Positions 1 to 7,350 of a DNA stretch of 16,752 nucleotides are shown here, one piece after another (the stretch's first letter is position 1; each line of letters starts with the position of its first letter). Under the pieces are notes generated by a model. It was not told where the DNA came from. It searched no databases and was given only the letters and a program-made list of their open reading frames with translations. Origin of the DNA: Candidatus Treponema faecavium (GTDB taxonomy: Bacteria > Spirochaetota > Spirochaetia > Treponematales > Treponemataceae); contig DXHG01000038.1 of NCBI GenBank assembly GCA_019113455.1, positions 1-16,752 of the forward strand, read 5' to 3'. Both the position numbers and the translations under genes were made by a program.

Positions 1-2
1 AG

Positions 3-1280
3 CAGGGACTGGCGATGATTATCGGCGCGTACGTAACCGGACTGTCGCTTTCGGGCACGGATATCGCCGCCGTTATTGAAGAGCGGATTCACGGGCTGTA
101 CGAGTTTTTTGTGCCGCTGTTTTTTGCCGTCATGGGCATGATGGTAAACGTTGGGGAAATGCTGTCAGCCGAAGTGCTCCTTATCGGCGTTGTGTATACC
201 GTTGCCGCAGTGCTCGCGAAAATCATCGGCTGCGGCCTGCCGACGCTCGCGCTCGGGTTTAACGCAAAAGGTGCGATGCGCATCGGTACGGGCATGATTC
301 CGCGCGGAGAGGTGGCGCTCATTATTGCCGGCATCGGTATCACGGCCGGCATTTTAAGTGAACAGCTGTTCGGCGTCGTTATCATGATGACGCTTGTAAC
401 GACGCTCGTTGCGCCGCCGCTTTTGAATCTGACGCTGCGCCTGCCCGGCCGCGGCACGAAAAAAGAGACGAATTCGGGAGACGCCGCGTCGATGACGTGG
501 GATTTCGGCACGGACGAAATTGCAGACCTCGTTGTCGATATTCTTTTAAAAGACTTAAAAGCAGAAGGCTTTTATGTACAGATGATGAACATAGACGAAG
601 GACTGTCTCAGGCGCGAAAAGGGGATATATCGCTTTCCATTATTGAACAGGAAAATGTGGTTACCATAGAGACGGCGCAGGAAAACAGCGGCTTTGTAAA
701 AGCCGCGCTGTACGAAGTGGTGCTGCGCCTCAGCGATTCCGTGCAGGATTTGAAAAACAGCTGCGACGCAGAAACGCTGAAAAAGGAATTCGCGGAATCG
801 GCGATACCGTTTGACCCTGAGCTGCTTAAGCTGATTACGCCGAATGTTGTGTGCGCGGAGCTTAAAGCCGCCGACAAGGACGGCGTGCTGCATGAGCTTG
901 TCGCGCTGCTTTCCAACTCAGGCAAAGTACGCGACTGGGAACTTGTGTACCGCGACGTTACCGACCGCGAAGCCTCTGTGAGCACCGGTATGCAGCACGG
1001 CGTGGCAATGCCGCACGCCAGGACTGACGGCGTTGAGAACATCTGCGTTGCCGTCGGTATTAAAAAGGAAGGAATTGAGTTCGGTTCTCTTGACGGAAAG
1101 CCGTCGACAATATTCGTCATGCTTGCATCTCCTAAGAAAACGGAATCTCCGCACATTCAGTTTCTTGCGTCGATGTCCGCCGTGCTGCGAAGCGAAACGG
1201 TGCGCGATGCGCTGCTGAAAGCGCAATCGGCCGCGGATATTACCGCGATTATCCGCACCGCCGCAGGCAAACAAAAGTAA
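3..1280 (+). CDS. CPA2-type cation:proton antiporter fused to a PTS EIIA domain (5' end outside window)
   Basis: This is the C-terminal part of a membrane ion antiporter. The frame is open to the window edge and residues QGLA precede the first ATG at 15, so the gene starts upstream. Counting from that ATG, hydrophobic segments cover about residues 30-70 and 100-140, and the motif RGEVALIIAGIG near 97-108 is typical of Kef/NapA-like CPA2 exchangers. A soluble region of unknown fold (about 160-270) follows. The last ~150 residues match a fructose/mannitol-type EIIA domain, with the phospho-acceptor histidine in GVAMPHAR (His334, codon at 1014). Family knowledge says EIIA is phosphorylated by HPr; that it gates the antiporter here is inference. 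The acetyltransferase gene starts 10 nt downstream, so the two are probably co-transcribed. I am confident in the two domains; the transported ion (Na+ or K+) cannot be told. Confidence 0.88.
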   Translation, partial: QGLAMIIGAYVTGLSLSGTDIAAVIEERIHGLYEFFVPLFFAVMGMMVNVGEMLSAEVLLIGVVYTVAAVLAKIIGCGLPTLALGFNAKGAMRIGTGMIPRGEVALIIAGIGITAGILSEQLFGVVIMMTLVTTLVAPPLLNLTLRLPGRGTKKETNSGDAASMTWDFGTDEIADLVVDILLKDLKAEGFYVQMMNIDEGLSQARKGDISLSIIEQENVVTIETAQENSGFVKAALYEVVLRLSDSVQDLKNSCDAETLKKEFAESAIPFDPELLKLITPNVVCAELKAADKDGVLHELVALLSNSGKVRDWELVYRDVTDREASVSTGMQHGVAMPHARTDGVENICVAVGIKKEGIEFGSLDGKPSTIFVMLASPKKTESPHIQFLASMSAVLRSETVRDALLKAQSAADITAIIRTAAGKQK

Positions 1281-1290
1281 GGAGGCGCGT

Positions 1291-1932
1291 ATGCCGCTTG
1301 AAGAACAGATGCGCACGGGCAAGCTCTATGTTGAGTTCGGTCATGCCGCCGCCGCAGACCGCGAGTATGAGAAAGTTATCGAGGCACAGCGCGTGCGCGC
1401 CAAGGAGCTTGCGTTTGATTACAACGCGGCGCGGCCTTCAGATTATGAGACAAAAAACCGCATCCTGCAGGAGCTGCTCGGAAGCGTCGGCTCAGATGTG
1501 TTTATCGAAGCGCCGGTGCATTTTTCGTACGGATGCAATACGCATATCGGGCATCACTTTTATGCAAACTTTAATCTCACAGTTGTAGACGACGCTGAGG
1601 TGCATATCGGCAATTACGTGATGTGCGCACCGAACGTTACGATTTCAGTAACCGGCCATCCGGTATACGGAGAGTTCCGCAGAAAAGGAGCGCAGTTTTC
1701 GCTTCCGGTGCATATCGGCAATGATGTCTGGATAGGCGCGAACGCGGTCATCCTCCCCGGCGTAACTATCGGCAGCAACGTTGTTATCGGTGCAGGGAGT
1801 GTCGTAACGCGCGATATACCCGATAACTGCGTCGCATTCGGCGTGCCCTGCCGTGCGGTGCGGGAGATAACGGCTGAAGACGCCCGCTGGATCAGAAAAG
1901 GCGTACCGCTTAATGCGGATTGGGACGCCTAG
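1291..1932 (+). CDS. Sugar O-acetyltransferase (maltose/galactoside acetyltransferase family, left-handed beta-helix)
   Basis: This 213-residue protein is a cytoplasmic acetyl-CoA-dependent transferase of the Maa/LacA/NodL type that acetylates a sugar hydroxyl. The N-terminal ~60 residues form the helical maltose acetyltransferase cap (MRTGKLY, then FDYNAARP). From about 70 on, hexapeptide repeats build the left-handed beta helix (IGNYVMCAPNVTI, IGNDVWIGANAVILPGVTIG, VIGAGSVVTRDIP). The catalytic histidine is in VTGHPV (His123), and YANFNLTVVD is the usual substrate-side segment. The length is normal for the family. The start is fixed by an AGGAGG-like site at 1280-1285, just after the stop of the antiporter gene. 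The true acceptor sugar cannot be deduced; maltose, galactoside or a cell-surface sugar are all possible. Confidence 0.9.
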   Translation: MPLEEQMRTGKLYVEFGHAAAADREYEKVIEAQRVRAKELAFDYNAARPSDYETKNRILQELLGSVGSDVFIEAPVHFSYGCNTHIGHHFYANFNLTVVDDAEVHIGNYVMCAPNVTISVTGHPVYGEFRRKGAQFSLPVHIGNDVWIGANAVILPGVTIGSNVVIGAGSVVTRDIPDNCVAFGVPCRAVREITAEDARWIRKGVPLNADWDA

Positions 1933-1935
1933 CAC

Positions 1936-1979
1936 ACAATAAGACCGGAGCCGCCTGCGCGCCGCTCCGGTCTTATTGT
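1936..1979. terminator. Symmetric hairpin between convergent genes, probable bidirectional terminator
   Basis: A perfect 16-bp stem (1936-1951 with 1964-1979) encloses a 12-nt loop and lies 4 nt after the acetyltransferase stop. Its far arm ends one base before the stop codon of the convergent hemerythrin gene. The T-rich end (TCTTATTGTTT) gives a moderate U-tract on the + strand, and the symmetry gives a similar one on the - strand. Confidence 0.75.
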
Positions 1980-2384
1980 TTACTGCAGTTTCTGTATGTA
2001 CATCGCTATCTGCTTGTCCATAAGCGTTATATGGTCTACAAGCCAATGCACGAGAAAGAGATAAAGCTGTTCGATGTCAATATCGATGCCGTTTTCAAAA
2101 TCCTGTATCGTTGCCGCGACGCGCTCGTTTATCTTTATGTGCTGCTGCCTGTGCGAGCGTATAAACGGAAACTGCACTTCCTGCATCAGCATTTCTTCGC
2201 AGCTGAAATGATATTTGGCGTAGTCGCTTAAATCGGCGATAATGTGTTTGAGCTCCTGTGCATCCAGTCTGCGCTCCAGAATAAGCACGTACATGCGCTC
2301 GGCAATTTCAAAGAGTTTTTTGTGCTGCAAGTCAATCAGTTCATGTCCGACCAGATACAGGTCGTTCCACGGAATATGTTTCAT
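1980..2384 (-). CDS. Bacteriohemerythrin (di-iron O2-binding protein)
   Basis: This is a single-domain, 134-residue hemerythrin that binds O2 reversibly at a non-heme di-iron centre in the cytoplasm. The seven canonical ligands are all present and correctly spaced: His21 (DLQHKKLF), His59 and Glu63 (YHFSCEE), His78 and His82 (HRQQH), and His118 and Asp123 (DHITLMD). The N-terminal tryptophan in PWND is also usual. Length is normal. The ATG has an AAGGAAA ribosome site about six bases upstream. The gene is divergent from a chemoreceptor gene with a 215-bp shared upstream region. A role in O2 sensing, storage or scavenging for a low-oxygen bacterium is known for the family; the precise role here is inference. 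Confidence 0.95.
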   Translation of the reverse strand: MKHIPWNDLYLVGHELIDLQHKKLFEIAERMYVLILERRLDAQELKHIIADLSDYAKYHFSCEEMLMQEVQFPFIRSHRQQHIKINERVAATIQDFENGIDIDIEQLYLFLVHWLVDHITLMDKQIAMYIQKLQ

Positions 2385-2414
2385 GTAATTTCCTTATGTG
2401 CGTATCCAGCTCGT

Positions 2415-2443
2415 ATTATGCGCCCTTACGCGCGGAAATGCAA
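2415..2443 (-). promoter_or_regulatory. Candidate sigma-70 promoter for the hemerythrin gene
   Basis: On the - strand TTGCAT (2438-2443) is followed by a 17-nt spacer and CATAAT (2415-2420). The -10 matches consensus at five of six positions and the -35 keeps TTG. It lies about 30 bases upstream of the hemerythrin start, leaving room for the AAGGAAA ribosome site. Confidence 0.5.
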
Positions 2444-2496
2444 TCTGTTTCGTTTTGTTATTTGTATTTTTTTATGCATTATTTTGCGTTACACAC

Positions 2497-2525
2497 TTTT
2501 CAAAATGAAAGTTGACAGGTACAAT
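2497..2525 (+). promoter_or_regulatory. Weak candidate promoter for the dCache chemoreceptor gene
   Basis: TTTTCA (2497-2502), a 17-nt spacer and TACAAT (2520-2525) precede the chemoreceptor ATG at 2600. The -35 box matches only four of six positions. A perfect TTGACA nearby (2512-2517) lacks a suitable -10, and no flagellar sigma-28 type motif was seen. Confidence 0.3.
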
Positions 2526-2599
2526 ATAACCTGAAGGGATGGCTTGTGCTCCTTCTGTCAGACTGTCAGTTATATGAATGTATTCCAGGAGTTATTAAG

Positions 2600-4777
2600 A
2601 TGAAATTACGGTGGAAAATCACAATCGCTTCGCTTGTGTCGGCGCTGATTCCCTTTTTGCTGGGAATATGGTTTTTGATATCGATGTCGCTGGCGAACGG
2701 AACGCAGCAGGCGCAGAATCTGCTGTCTGAGTACGCGGGCCGCGTGGGAGAAGGGCTTTCCAGTTTTTTTGGCACAGCGCGCAGCGTTGCGCTGAGCGCG
2801 TCCGGTCTGCAGAGCGTGCGGGAAGGAGACTGGTCTCGCATCAGGCTTAATTTGCAGAGTTTCTGCGATGCAAACCCGTCTATCGCGATGATGAGCTATG
2901 TCGACCGGAACGGCTTTGTCTATGAATCGAATACGGTGGGCAATCTGGCGCAGGGCGGAAGGCGCACGGAAAACGATGCCGACCCGAATGCGGCGCCGCT
3001 GACGCTTTCTGACCGGGACTACTTTATTGAGCTGGTAACGAACAACCCCGGCGGACAGCCGAAAACATTTACCGGAGACGCGTATGTTATCCGCGGCGGC
3101 ACGGCAAAAACGATCGTAACAAGTTCTGCGATAACATCAAATGGCAGAGCCATCGGCGTTATCAACACGACGCAGACGGCGGTTGAGCTTGCCGCAACTT
3201 ATGCGACGCTCGTTGATGACTTTGAGACGATATTCGGGCAGGAAGCGCATCTGATTATGATTTCCGATGAAGATCAGATTGTAAGCCATCTCATGTGGGA
3301 CACGACGGTGTCCGACTACACGGATGCGACGCTCGCGTCAACCGATTTTATCGCGCTTGACACGCTTACGGAGCCTACAGTTCGCGCGGTTAGCGAGCTT
3401 GAGCAGACAAACGCGCCGATGATTCAGTTTCAGCGCGAGGGCAAAGACTTTTTTATGACGCAGCAGCATCTTGACGGTACGCCGTTCTCGCTCTATTTGC
3501 TTGTGCCGGTTGATTATATGCTTGCGTCAACGCAGACGCTGCTGAATTTTGCCGGCGCGATGGTTGTTATCGTTGCGCTCATAATATTCGGCGTGCTGTT
3601 TGTGCTTTCTTCCATTATTTCCCGCCCGCTCGTGATGACCGAGCGCACGCTCAATACTATCGCGCAGGGCGGCGGCGATCTGACGACAAAACTCGAGATA
3701 AAGGGCAAGGACGAGCTTGCGAGCACGGGCGCATCGTTCAACAAGTTTATCGGCACGCTGCATGATATGATTTCGCGCGTTGACACGAGCGCGCGCTCAA
3801 TGTCCGCGGTGGCGGCGGAGCTTGAAGACAACGCGTCCAATATTCAGCGCGACGTTACTTCCATTGTGGGAAGCATTTCGGAAATGAACTTTGCCGTTGA
3901 GGAGCAGAGCGCTTCTGTTACGGAGACATCGGCGACGATTACGCAGATAACAAAGAATATCGAAAGCCTCACGAATCAGATTGAAAACCAGTCGTCGGCT
4001 GTTACCGAATCTTCCGCGGCGATACAGCAGATGGTTTCGAACATCAATTCCATTTCCGCAAACCTGACTAAAGCGTCGCAGAACTTTGACGGTCTGCGAA
4101 AGACGTCTATCGAAGGCAAAACAAGCATCAATAACGTGCAGGATCTGGTGAATCAGTTTGCCGCGCAGTCGGAACAGCTGCTTGAGGCAAACAGCGTGAT
4201 TGATTCCATCGCGAGTCAGACGAACCTGCTTGCGATGAACGCGGCGATTGAGGCGGCTCACGCGGGAGAGGCAGGCAAGGGCTTCTCCGTCGTTGCCGAC
4301 GAAATCAGAAAGCTTGCGGAAGACTCCGCTGCACAGTCAAAGACGATTGCGGGTCAGCTGAACGCGGCCGTTTCTTCTATTGGAGATATCGTAAAAGCGA
4401 CCGGAGAGGCAGACAAATCGTTTGATGCGGTCGCCAGTGAGATTGACTCCATTACCGGACTTATCAAAGAAATCACGTTCTCGATGACCGAGCAGAACGA
4501 GGGCAGCAAGCAGGTGCTTGAGGCGCTCGGCGATATTCAGGATGTAACGGTGCAGATACGCGACGGTTCCGTTGAAATGAACAGCGGCACAGAAACGATT
4601 CTCAATGAGATGAACCGGCTGTCAAACGTGTCTCAGCAGGTGCAGGAAAAATCGACGGCGATTGCCGTTGCGGCGGAGGCAATAGACACGGCGGTGTCAC
4701 ATATTGTTGAAAACTCCGAAGTGAATAAAAACGCAATCAGCACGCTGCAGGGCATTACGGGCAAGTTTAAGCTGTAA
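2600..4777 (+). CDS. Methyl-accepting chemotaxis protein with periplasmic dCache-like sensor domain
   Basis: This is an inner-membrane chemoreceptor of 725 residues that signals to CheA/CheW. In order it has TM1 (about 7-30), a ~270-residue periplasmic region with a dCache-like signature (DRDYF near 139, later VINTTQ), TM2 (about 315-340), a HAMP domain (about 341-394, with DELASTGASFNKF) and a long coiled-coil signalling domain. The conserved hairpin tip around residues 534-578 contains QTNLLAMNAAIEAAHAGEAG. There is no C-terminal CheR-tethering pentapeptide. I chose the ATG at 2600 because AGGAG (2587-2591) sits 8 nt upstream and TM1 follows directly; the in-frame start at 2546 would add 18 residues ahead of the membrane segment. 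It is transcribed divergently from the hemerythrin gene and ends in a strong terminator, so it is probably monocistronic. The ligand is unknown. Confidence 0.93.
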   Translation: MKLRWKITIASLVSALIPFLLGIWFLISMSLANGTQQAQNLLSEYAGRVGEGLSSFFGTARSVALSASGLQSVREGDWSRIRLNLQSFCDANPSIAMMSYVDRNGFVYESNTVGNLAQGGRRTENDADPNAAPLTLSDRDYFIELVTNNPGGQPKTFTGDAYVIRGGTAKTIVTSSAITSNGRAIGVINTTQTAVELAATYATLVDDFETIFGQEAHLIMISDEDQIVSHLMWDTTVSDYTDATLASTDFIALDTLTEPTVRAVSELEQTNAPMIQFQREGKDFFMTQQHLDGTPFSLYLLVPVDYMLASTQTLLNFAGAMVVIVALIIFGVLFVLSSIISRPLVMTERTLNTIAQGGGDLTTKLEIKGKDELASTGASFNKFIGTLHDMISRVDTSARSMSAVAAELEDNASNIQRDVTSIVGSISEMNFAVEEQSASVTETSATITQITKNIESLTNQIENQSSAVTESSAAIQQMVSNINSISANLTKASQNFDGLRKTSIEGKTSINNVQDLVNQFAAQSEQLLEANSVIDSIASQTNLLAMNAAIEAAHAGEAGKGFSVVADEIRKLAEDSAAQSKTIAGQLNAAVSSIGDIVKATGEADKSFDAVASEIDSITGLIKEITFSMTEQNEGSKQVLEALGDIQDVTVQIRDGSVEMNSGTETILNEMNRLSNVSQQVQEKSTAIAVAAEAIDTAVSHIVENSEVNKNAISTLQGITGKFKL

Positions 4778-4815
4778 GCCGCCGCGCATGGCGGATATTG
4801 CAGCCGGCATCACAT

Positions 4816-4875
4816 AAACCGGCACATTTTGAGGGAGCACCGCATGGTTTGGCCTCACAATGTGCCGGTTTTTTT
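4816..4875 (+). terminator. Intrinsic terminator of the chemoreceptor gene
   Basis: A 13-bp stem (4816-4828 with 4859-4871), containing CCGGCACATT and its complement, is followed by an uninterrupted T run (4869-4875). The loop carries an additional short stem (TGAGG 4830-4834 with CCTCA 4853-4857) that would stack on the first. Position and structure fit Rho-independent termination on the + strand. Confidence 0.9.
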
Positions 4876-5120
4876 GTCGGCTTTTCACGTTTTCTTAAGC
4901 GGATTGGCATTTGACGGAAGAAATCGAGAGGTACCGTATCATTTAGCCACTGGCAAATTTTTTGTTTGTTATGCCTCTGATAAAGTTATACAGATACTAT
5001 CTGCAATGCCCAGTGCTGGAGTGGTGAGCGGAGCATCCGCCTCGCAGTGAACTGCAATCTGCCGCCGCAAGGATCGCGTACAAAGTAAATGCCGCTGCTC
5101 TGACACATGCAGGCTTCCCA
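4876..5120. other. Noncoding region upstream of pyrG
   Basis: These 245 bases between the chemoreceptor terminator and the pyrG promoter carry no gene that I can support. They contain a 13-nt inverted repeat CAGATA-C-TATCTG (4991-5003) and a short hairpin GCGGA-GCA-TCCGC (5028-5040). A TTGACG at 4911 has no well-placed -10. No tRNA or known riboswitch fold was recognised. Confidence 0.5.
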
Positions 5121-5149
5121 TTGACAAAGCGGCGGCAGGCAGAGACAAT
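5121..5149 (+). promoter_or_regulatory. Promoter of the pyrG-lpt block, placed for a leaderless mRNA
   Basis: A perfect -35 TTGACA (5121-5126), a 17-nt spacer and GACAAT (5144-5149, four of six matches) lie directly before the pyrG ATG at 5156. The predicted transcription start falls on or next to the A of the start codon. No purine-rich ribosome site is present. Confidence 0.6.
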
Positions 5150-5155
5150 ATCCGA

Positions 5156-6781
5156 ATGAGCAAGTATATTATTGTAACCGGCGGCGTATGTTCCAGCCTG
5201 GGCAAGGGCGTCGCCGCTTCTTCTGTCGGGAGCCTGCTTGAATGCGCCGGCTTTTCTGTCGCCATGATGAAATGCGATCCGTATATCAATGTCGACGCGG
5301 GCAACATGAGCCCGTATCAGCACGGTGAAGTATATGTTACTGAAGACGGGGCGGAAACCGATCTTGATTTAGGCAATTATTCGCGGTTTACGAACGTAAC
5401 GCTTACAGAGTCCAATTCGGTTACAACAGGAAAGATATACAGCGAAGTAATTAAAAACGAACGCGCCGGCCGCTATAACGGCAGAACTGTGCAGGTGATT
5501 CCGCATATAACGGATGAAATAAAGCGGCGCATATTGGCAGTCGGGTCGAGAAGCAATGCTGATGTCGTGATTGTCGAAATCGGCGGTACGGTCGGCGATA
5601 TAGAGTCCATTCCGTTTCTTGAAGCGGCTCGCCAGCTTATCCGCGAACTGGGAAAAGGCAATGCGCTTTCGATGCACCTGACGCTCGTGCCGATTCTTAC
5701 CGGCGGAGAAATGAAGACAAAGCCGACGCAGCACTCGGTAAAGCAGATGCAGGAAATCGGCATTCAGCCTGATGTGCTCTTGTGCCGCGCGGAGATACCG
5801 CTTGACGAGAGCCTGCGCCGCAAAATCGCGCTGTTCTGCAATGTGTCGTGCGGCGCGGTGTTTTCTTCTATTGATGTAAGCCAGACAATTTATGAGCTGC
5901 CGGTGAGTTTTCATGAGCAGGGGCTTGACGCGTGCATTATCGAAAAACTGAATCTGAAAAAGACCTCGGCTGATATATCTATCTGGACTGATTTTCTGCA
6001 CAAGATTCAGTATCCTGAACGTACAGTCTGCATCGGCATGGTCGGGCAGAAAAATTATCTTGATGACTGCTTTAAGTCCGTGCGCGAATCGCTTTTGCAT
6101 GCGGCGGTGTCGGGATGCAGCGCGCGCCTTGAAATACGTAAGATAGACGCGGAGGCGCTTGAGTCAGGCGCGGATGCGGCTGCGTTTTTTGAGGGTGTGT
6201 CAGGCATTATCGTTCCGGGCAATTACGGGCAGCGCGGCTTTTTGGGCCTGCTCGCGGCCGTCAAATACGCGCGCGAGAACCGCGTTCCCTATCTGGGCAT
6301 AGACCTTGGTATGCAGATGATGGCTGTTGAACTGGCGCGCACGGTGCTTGGGTGGCAGGACGCGGATTCCACGGAGTTTGTGCAGCACACAAAGCATCCC
6401 GTTATCAGCCTGCCTGAAGAACAGGCGGGGCTTGCGGCAGCCGGCATTATGAAGCTTGGCAATGTATCCGTTTTGTTGGAGCCTGAAAGCGCGCTTGCCG
6501 CCATTTATGCCGCTGAACATAATCTGATTCAGGAGCGCCACCGCAGCAAGTATTCGTTTGACCGGCGCTATGGGGCGGAACTCAGCGGGTGCGGGCTTAA
6601 GATGACGGCGTTTGCACAGGATGGCATGACGGAGGCATTTGAGTGGGACGGCCACCCGTGGGGAATCGGCGTGCAGTTTCACCCTGAGTTTGTGTCAAAG
6701 CCGTCGCGTCCGCACCCGCTGTTTACGGCGTTTGTGCGCGCCTCGCTTGACGCGGCCGCCGCGCGGGGGCTTTCGGATTGA
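5156..6781 (+). CDS. pyrG: CTP synthase with a glutaminase domain lacking its catalytic cysteine
   Basis: This 541-residue cytoplasmic enzyme converts UTP, ATP and an amino donor to CTP. The synthetase domain (about 1-265) looks complete: VTGGVCSSLGKG P-loop, DPYINVDAGNMSP, HGEVYVTEDGAETDLDLG, and the Mg-binding EIGGTVGDIES. The class I amidotransferase domain (about 290-535) keeps the His509/Glu511 pair (QFHPEF) and STEF. The nucleophile motif, however, reads GIDLGMQ, so the Cys equivalent to E. coli Cys379 is Asp383. The oxyanion loop reads PGNYG in place of PGGFG (Asn356). Cys to Asp needs at least two base changes, so one sequencing error cannot explain it. Known chemistry predicts no glutamine hydrolysis and reliance on free ammonia; that is inference. 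The start MSKYIIVTGG matches the family; its TGA overlaps the next TTG start. Family identity is very certain. Confidence 0.96.
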   Translation: MSKYIIVTGGVCSSLGKGVAASSVGSLLECAGFSVAMMKCDPYINVDAGNMSPYQHGEVYVTEDGAETDLDLGNYSRFTNVTLTESNSVTTGKIYSEVIKNERAGRYNGRTVQVIPHITDEIKRRILAVGSRSNADVVIVEIGGTVGDIESIPFLEAARQLIRELGKGNALSMHLTLVPILTGGEMKTKPTQHSVKQMQEIGIQPDVLLCRAEIPLDESLRRKIALFCNVSCGAVFSSIDVSQTIYELPVSFHEQGLDACIIEKLNLKKTSADISIWTDFLHKIQYPERTVCIGMVGQKNYLDDCFKSVRESLLHAAVSGCSARLEIRKIDAEALESGADAAAFFEGVSGIIVPGNYGQRGFLGLLAAVKYARENRVPYLGIDLGMQMMAVELARTVLGWQDADSTEFVQHTKHPVISLPEEQAGLAAAGIMKLGNVSVLLEPESALAAIYAAEHNLIQERHRSKYSFDRRYGAELSGCGLKMTAFAQDGMTEAFEWDGHPWGIGVQFHPEFVSKPSRPHPLFTAFVRASLDAAAARGLSD

Positions 6782-7350
6782 CGTTCCTGCGGCTTGTGCT
6801 CGGAACGGCCGCCGCGTTCTGCGCCGTTTCGTGCTCGCTTGATTACGGCAGCGAAGAAGCTGCGGAAACGCAGGTTATTCCTGAGTATTCGTTTACACAG
6901 GCTGATTTTATGCAGTATGAGGACGGGCAGCTCTCGCTTTCGATGACGGCGGCCGGCATGGAACAGTACCGCGATGACGATGCGCTGTATGGTTGCGACA
7001 TATCTTTTTTTGTGTACGACGAAGACGGCAGCGTATCCGCAGACGGCGCGTGCGGCCTGATTTCCGCCGATACGAACACGGACAGCTATACGCTTTCCGG
7101 CGGCATCAGGATTAACGGCTACGAAGAAGAGCTCACGTTTGCCGGGGAAAAACTCCGCTGGAACGGCAGCACGGAACAGCTGTCCGGCGGCTCAGGCGAT
7201 ACGGTGTCAATTACGCAGGAAGGCGATTCGCGCGTGGTTGTAACAGGGCGCGGTTTTGCGGCAAGCGGCATAAGCCGCACGTATGCGTTTTCAGGCGCAG
7301 TGTCGGGAACGATAGAAACGGCTGAAAGCGCCGATGAAGCGCATGACTAA
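6778..7350 (+). CDS. lptC: LptC-like periplasmic lipoprotein
   Basis: This 190-residue protein has a signal peptide (about 1-18) ending in CAVSC, a relaxed lipobox of the sort accepted by spirochaetes, with Cys19 as the predicted lipidated residue. The rest is rich in beta strand and reads like the LptC jellyroll (YSFTQADFMQYEDGQ, then SGGIRINGYEEELTFAGEKLRW). It probably bridges the Lpt ABC transporter to LptA. The start is TTG at 6778, overlapping the pyrG stop in TTGA, and the 3' end overlaps lptA by 17 nt, so translation is likely coupled. Sequence identity to LptC is weak as usual for this family. The assignment leans on the neighbouring lptA and lptB. E. coli LptC is anchored by an N-terminal helix, so a lipoprotein form would differ. 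Confidence 0.72.
   Translation: MTFLRLVLGTAAAFCAVSCSLDYGSEEAAETQVIPEYSFTQADFMQYEDGQLSLSMTAAGMEQYRDDDALYGCDISFFVYDEDGSVSADGACGLISADTNTDSYTLSGGIRINGYEEELTFAGEKLRWNGSTEQLSGGSGDTVSITQEGDSRVVVTGRGFAASGISRTYAFSGAVSGTIETAESADEAHD

Noticed and set aside
2512..2517. TTGACA as the -35 box for the dCache chemoreceptor
   Set aside because: Nothing resembling a -10 hexamer is present 16-18 nt downstream.
2546..2599. Longer N-terminus for the dCache chemoreceptor
   Set aside because: The 18 extra residues lack a ribosome site, whereas ATG 2600 has AGGAG at 8 nt and leads straight into the membrane helix.
4829..5050. 73-codon + strand frame before pyrG
   Set aside because: Its start lies inside the loop of the chemoreceptor terminator and the translated sequence has no recognisable feature.
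5369..6100. 243-codon - strand frame inside pyrG
   Set aside because: It is a shadow of a clear CTP synthase with no domain or ribosome site.
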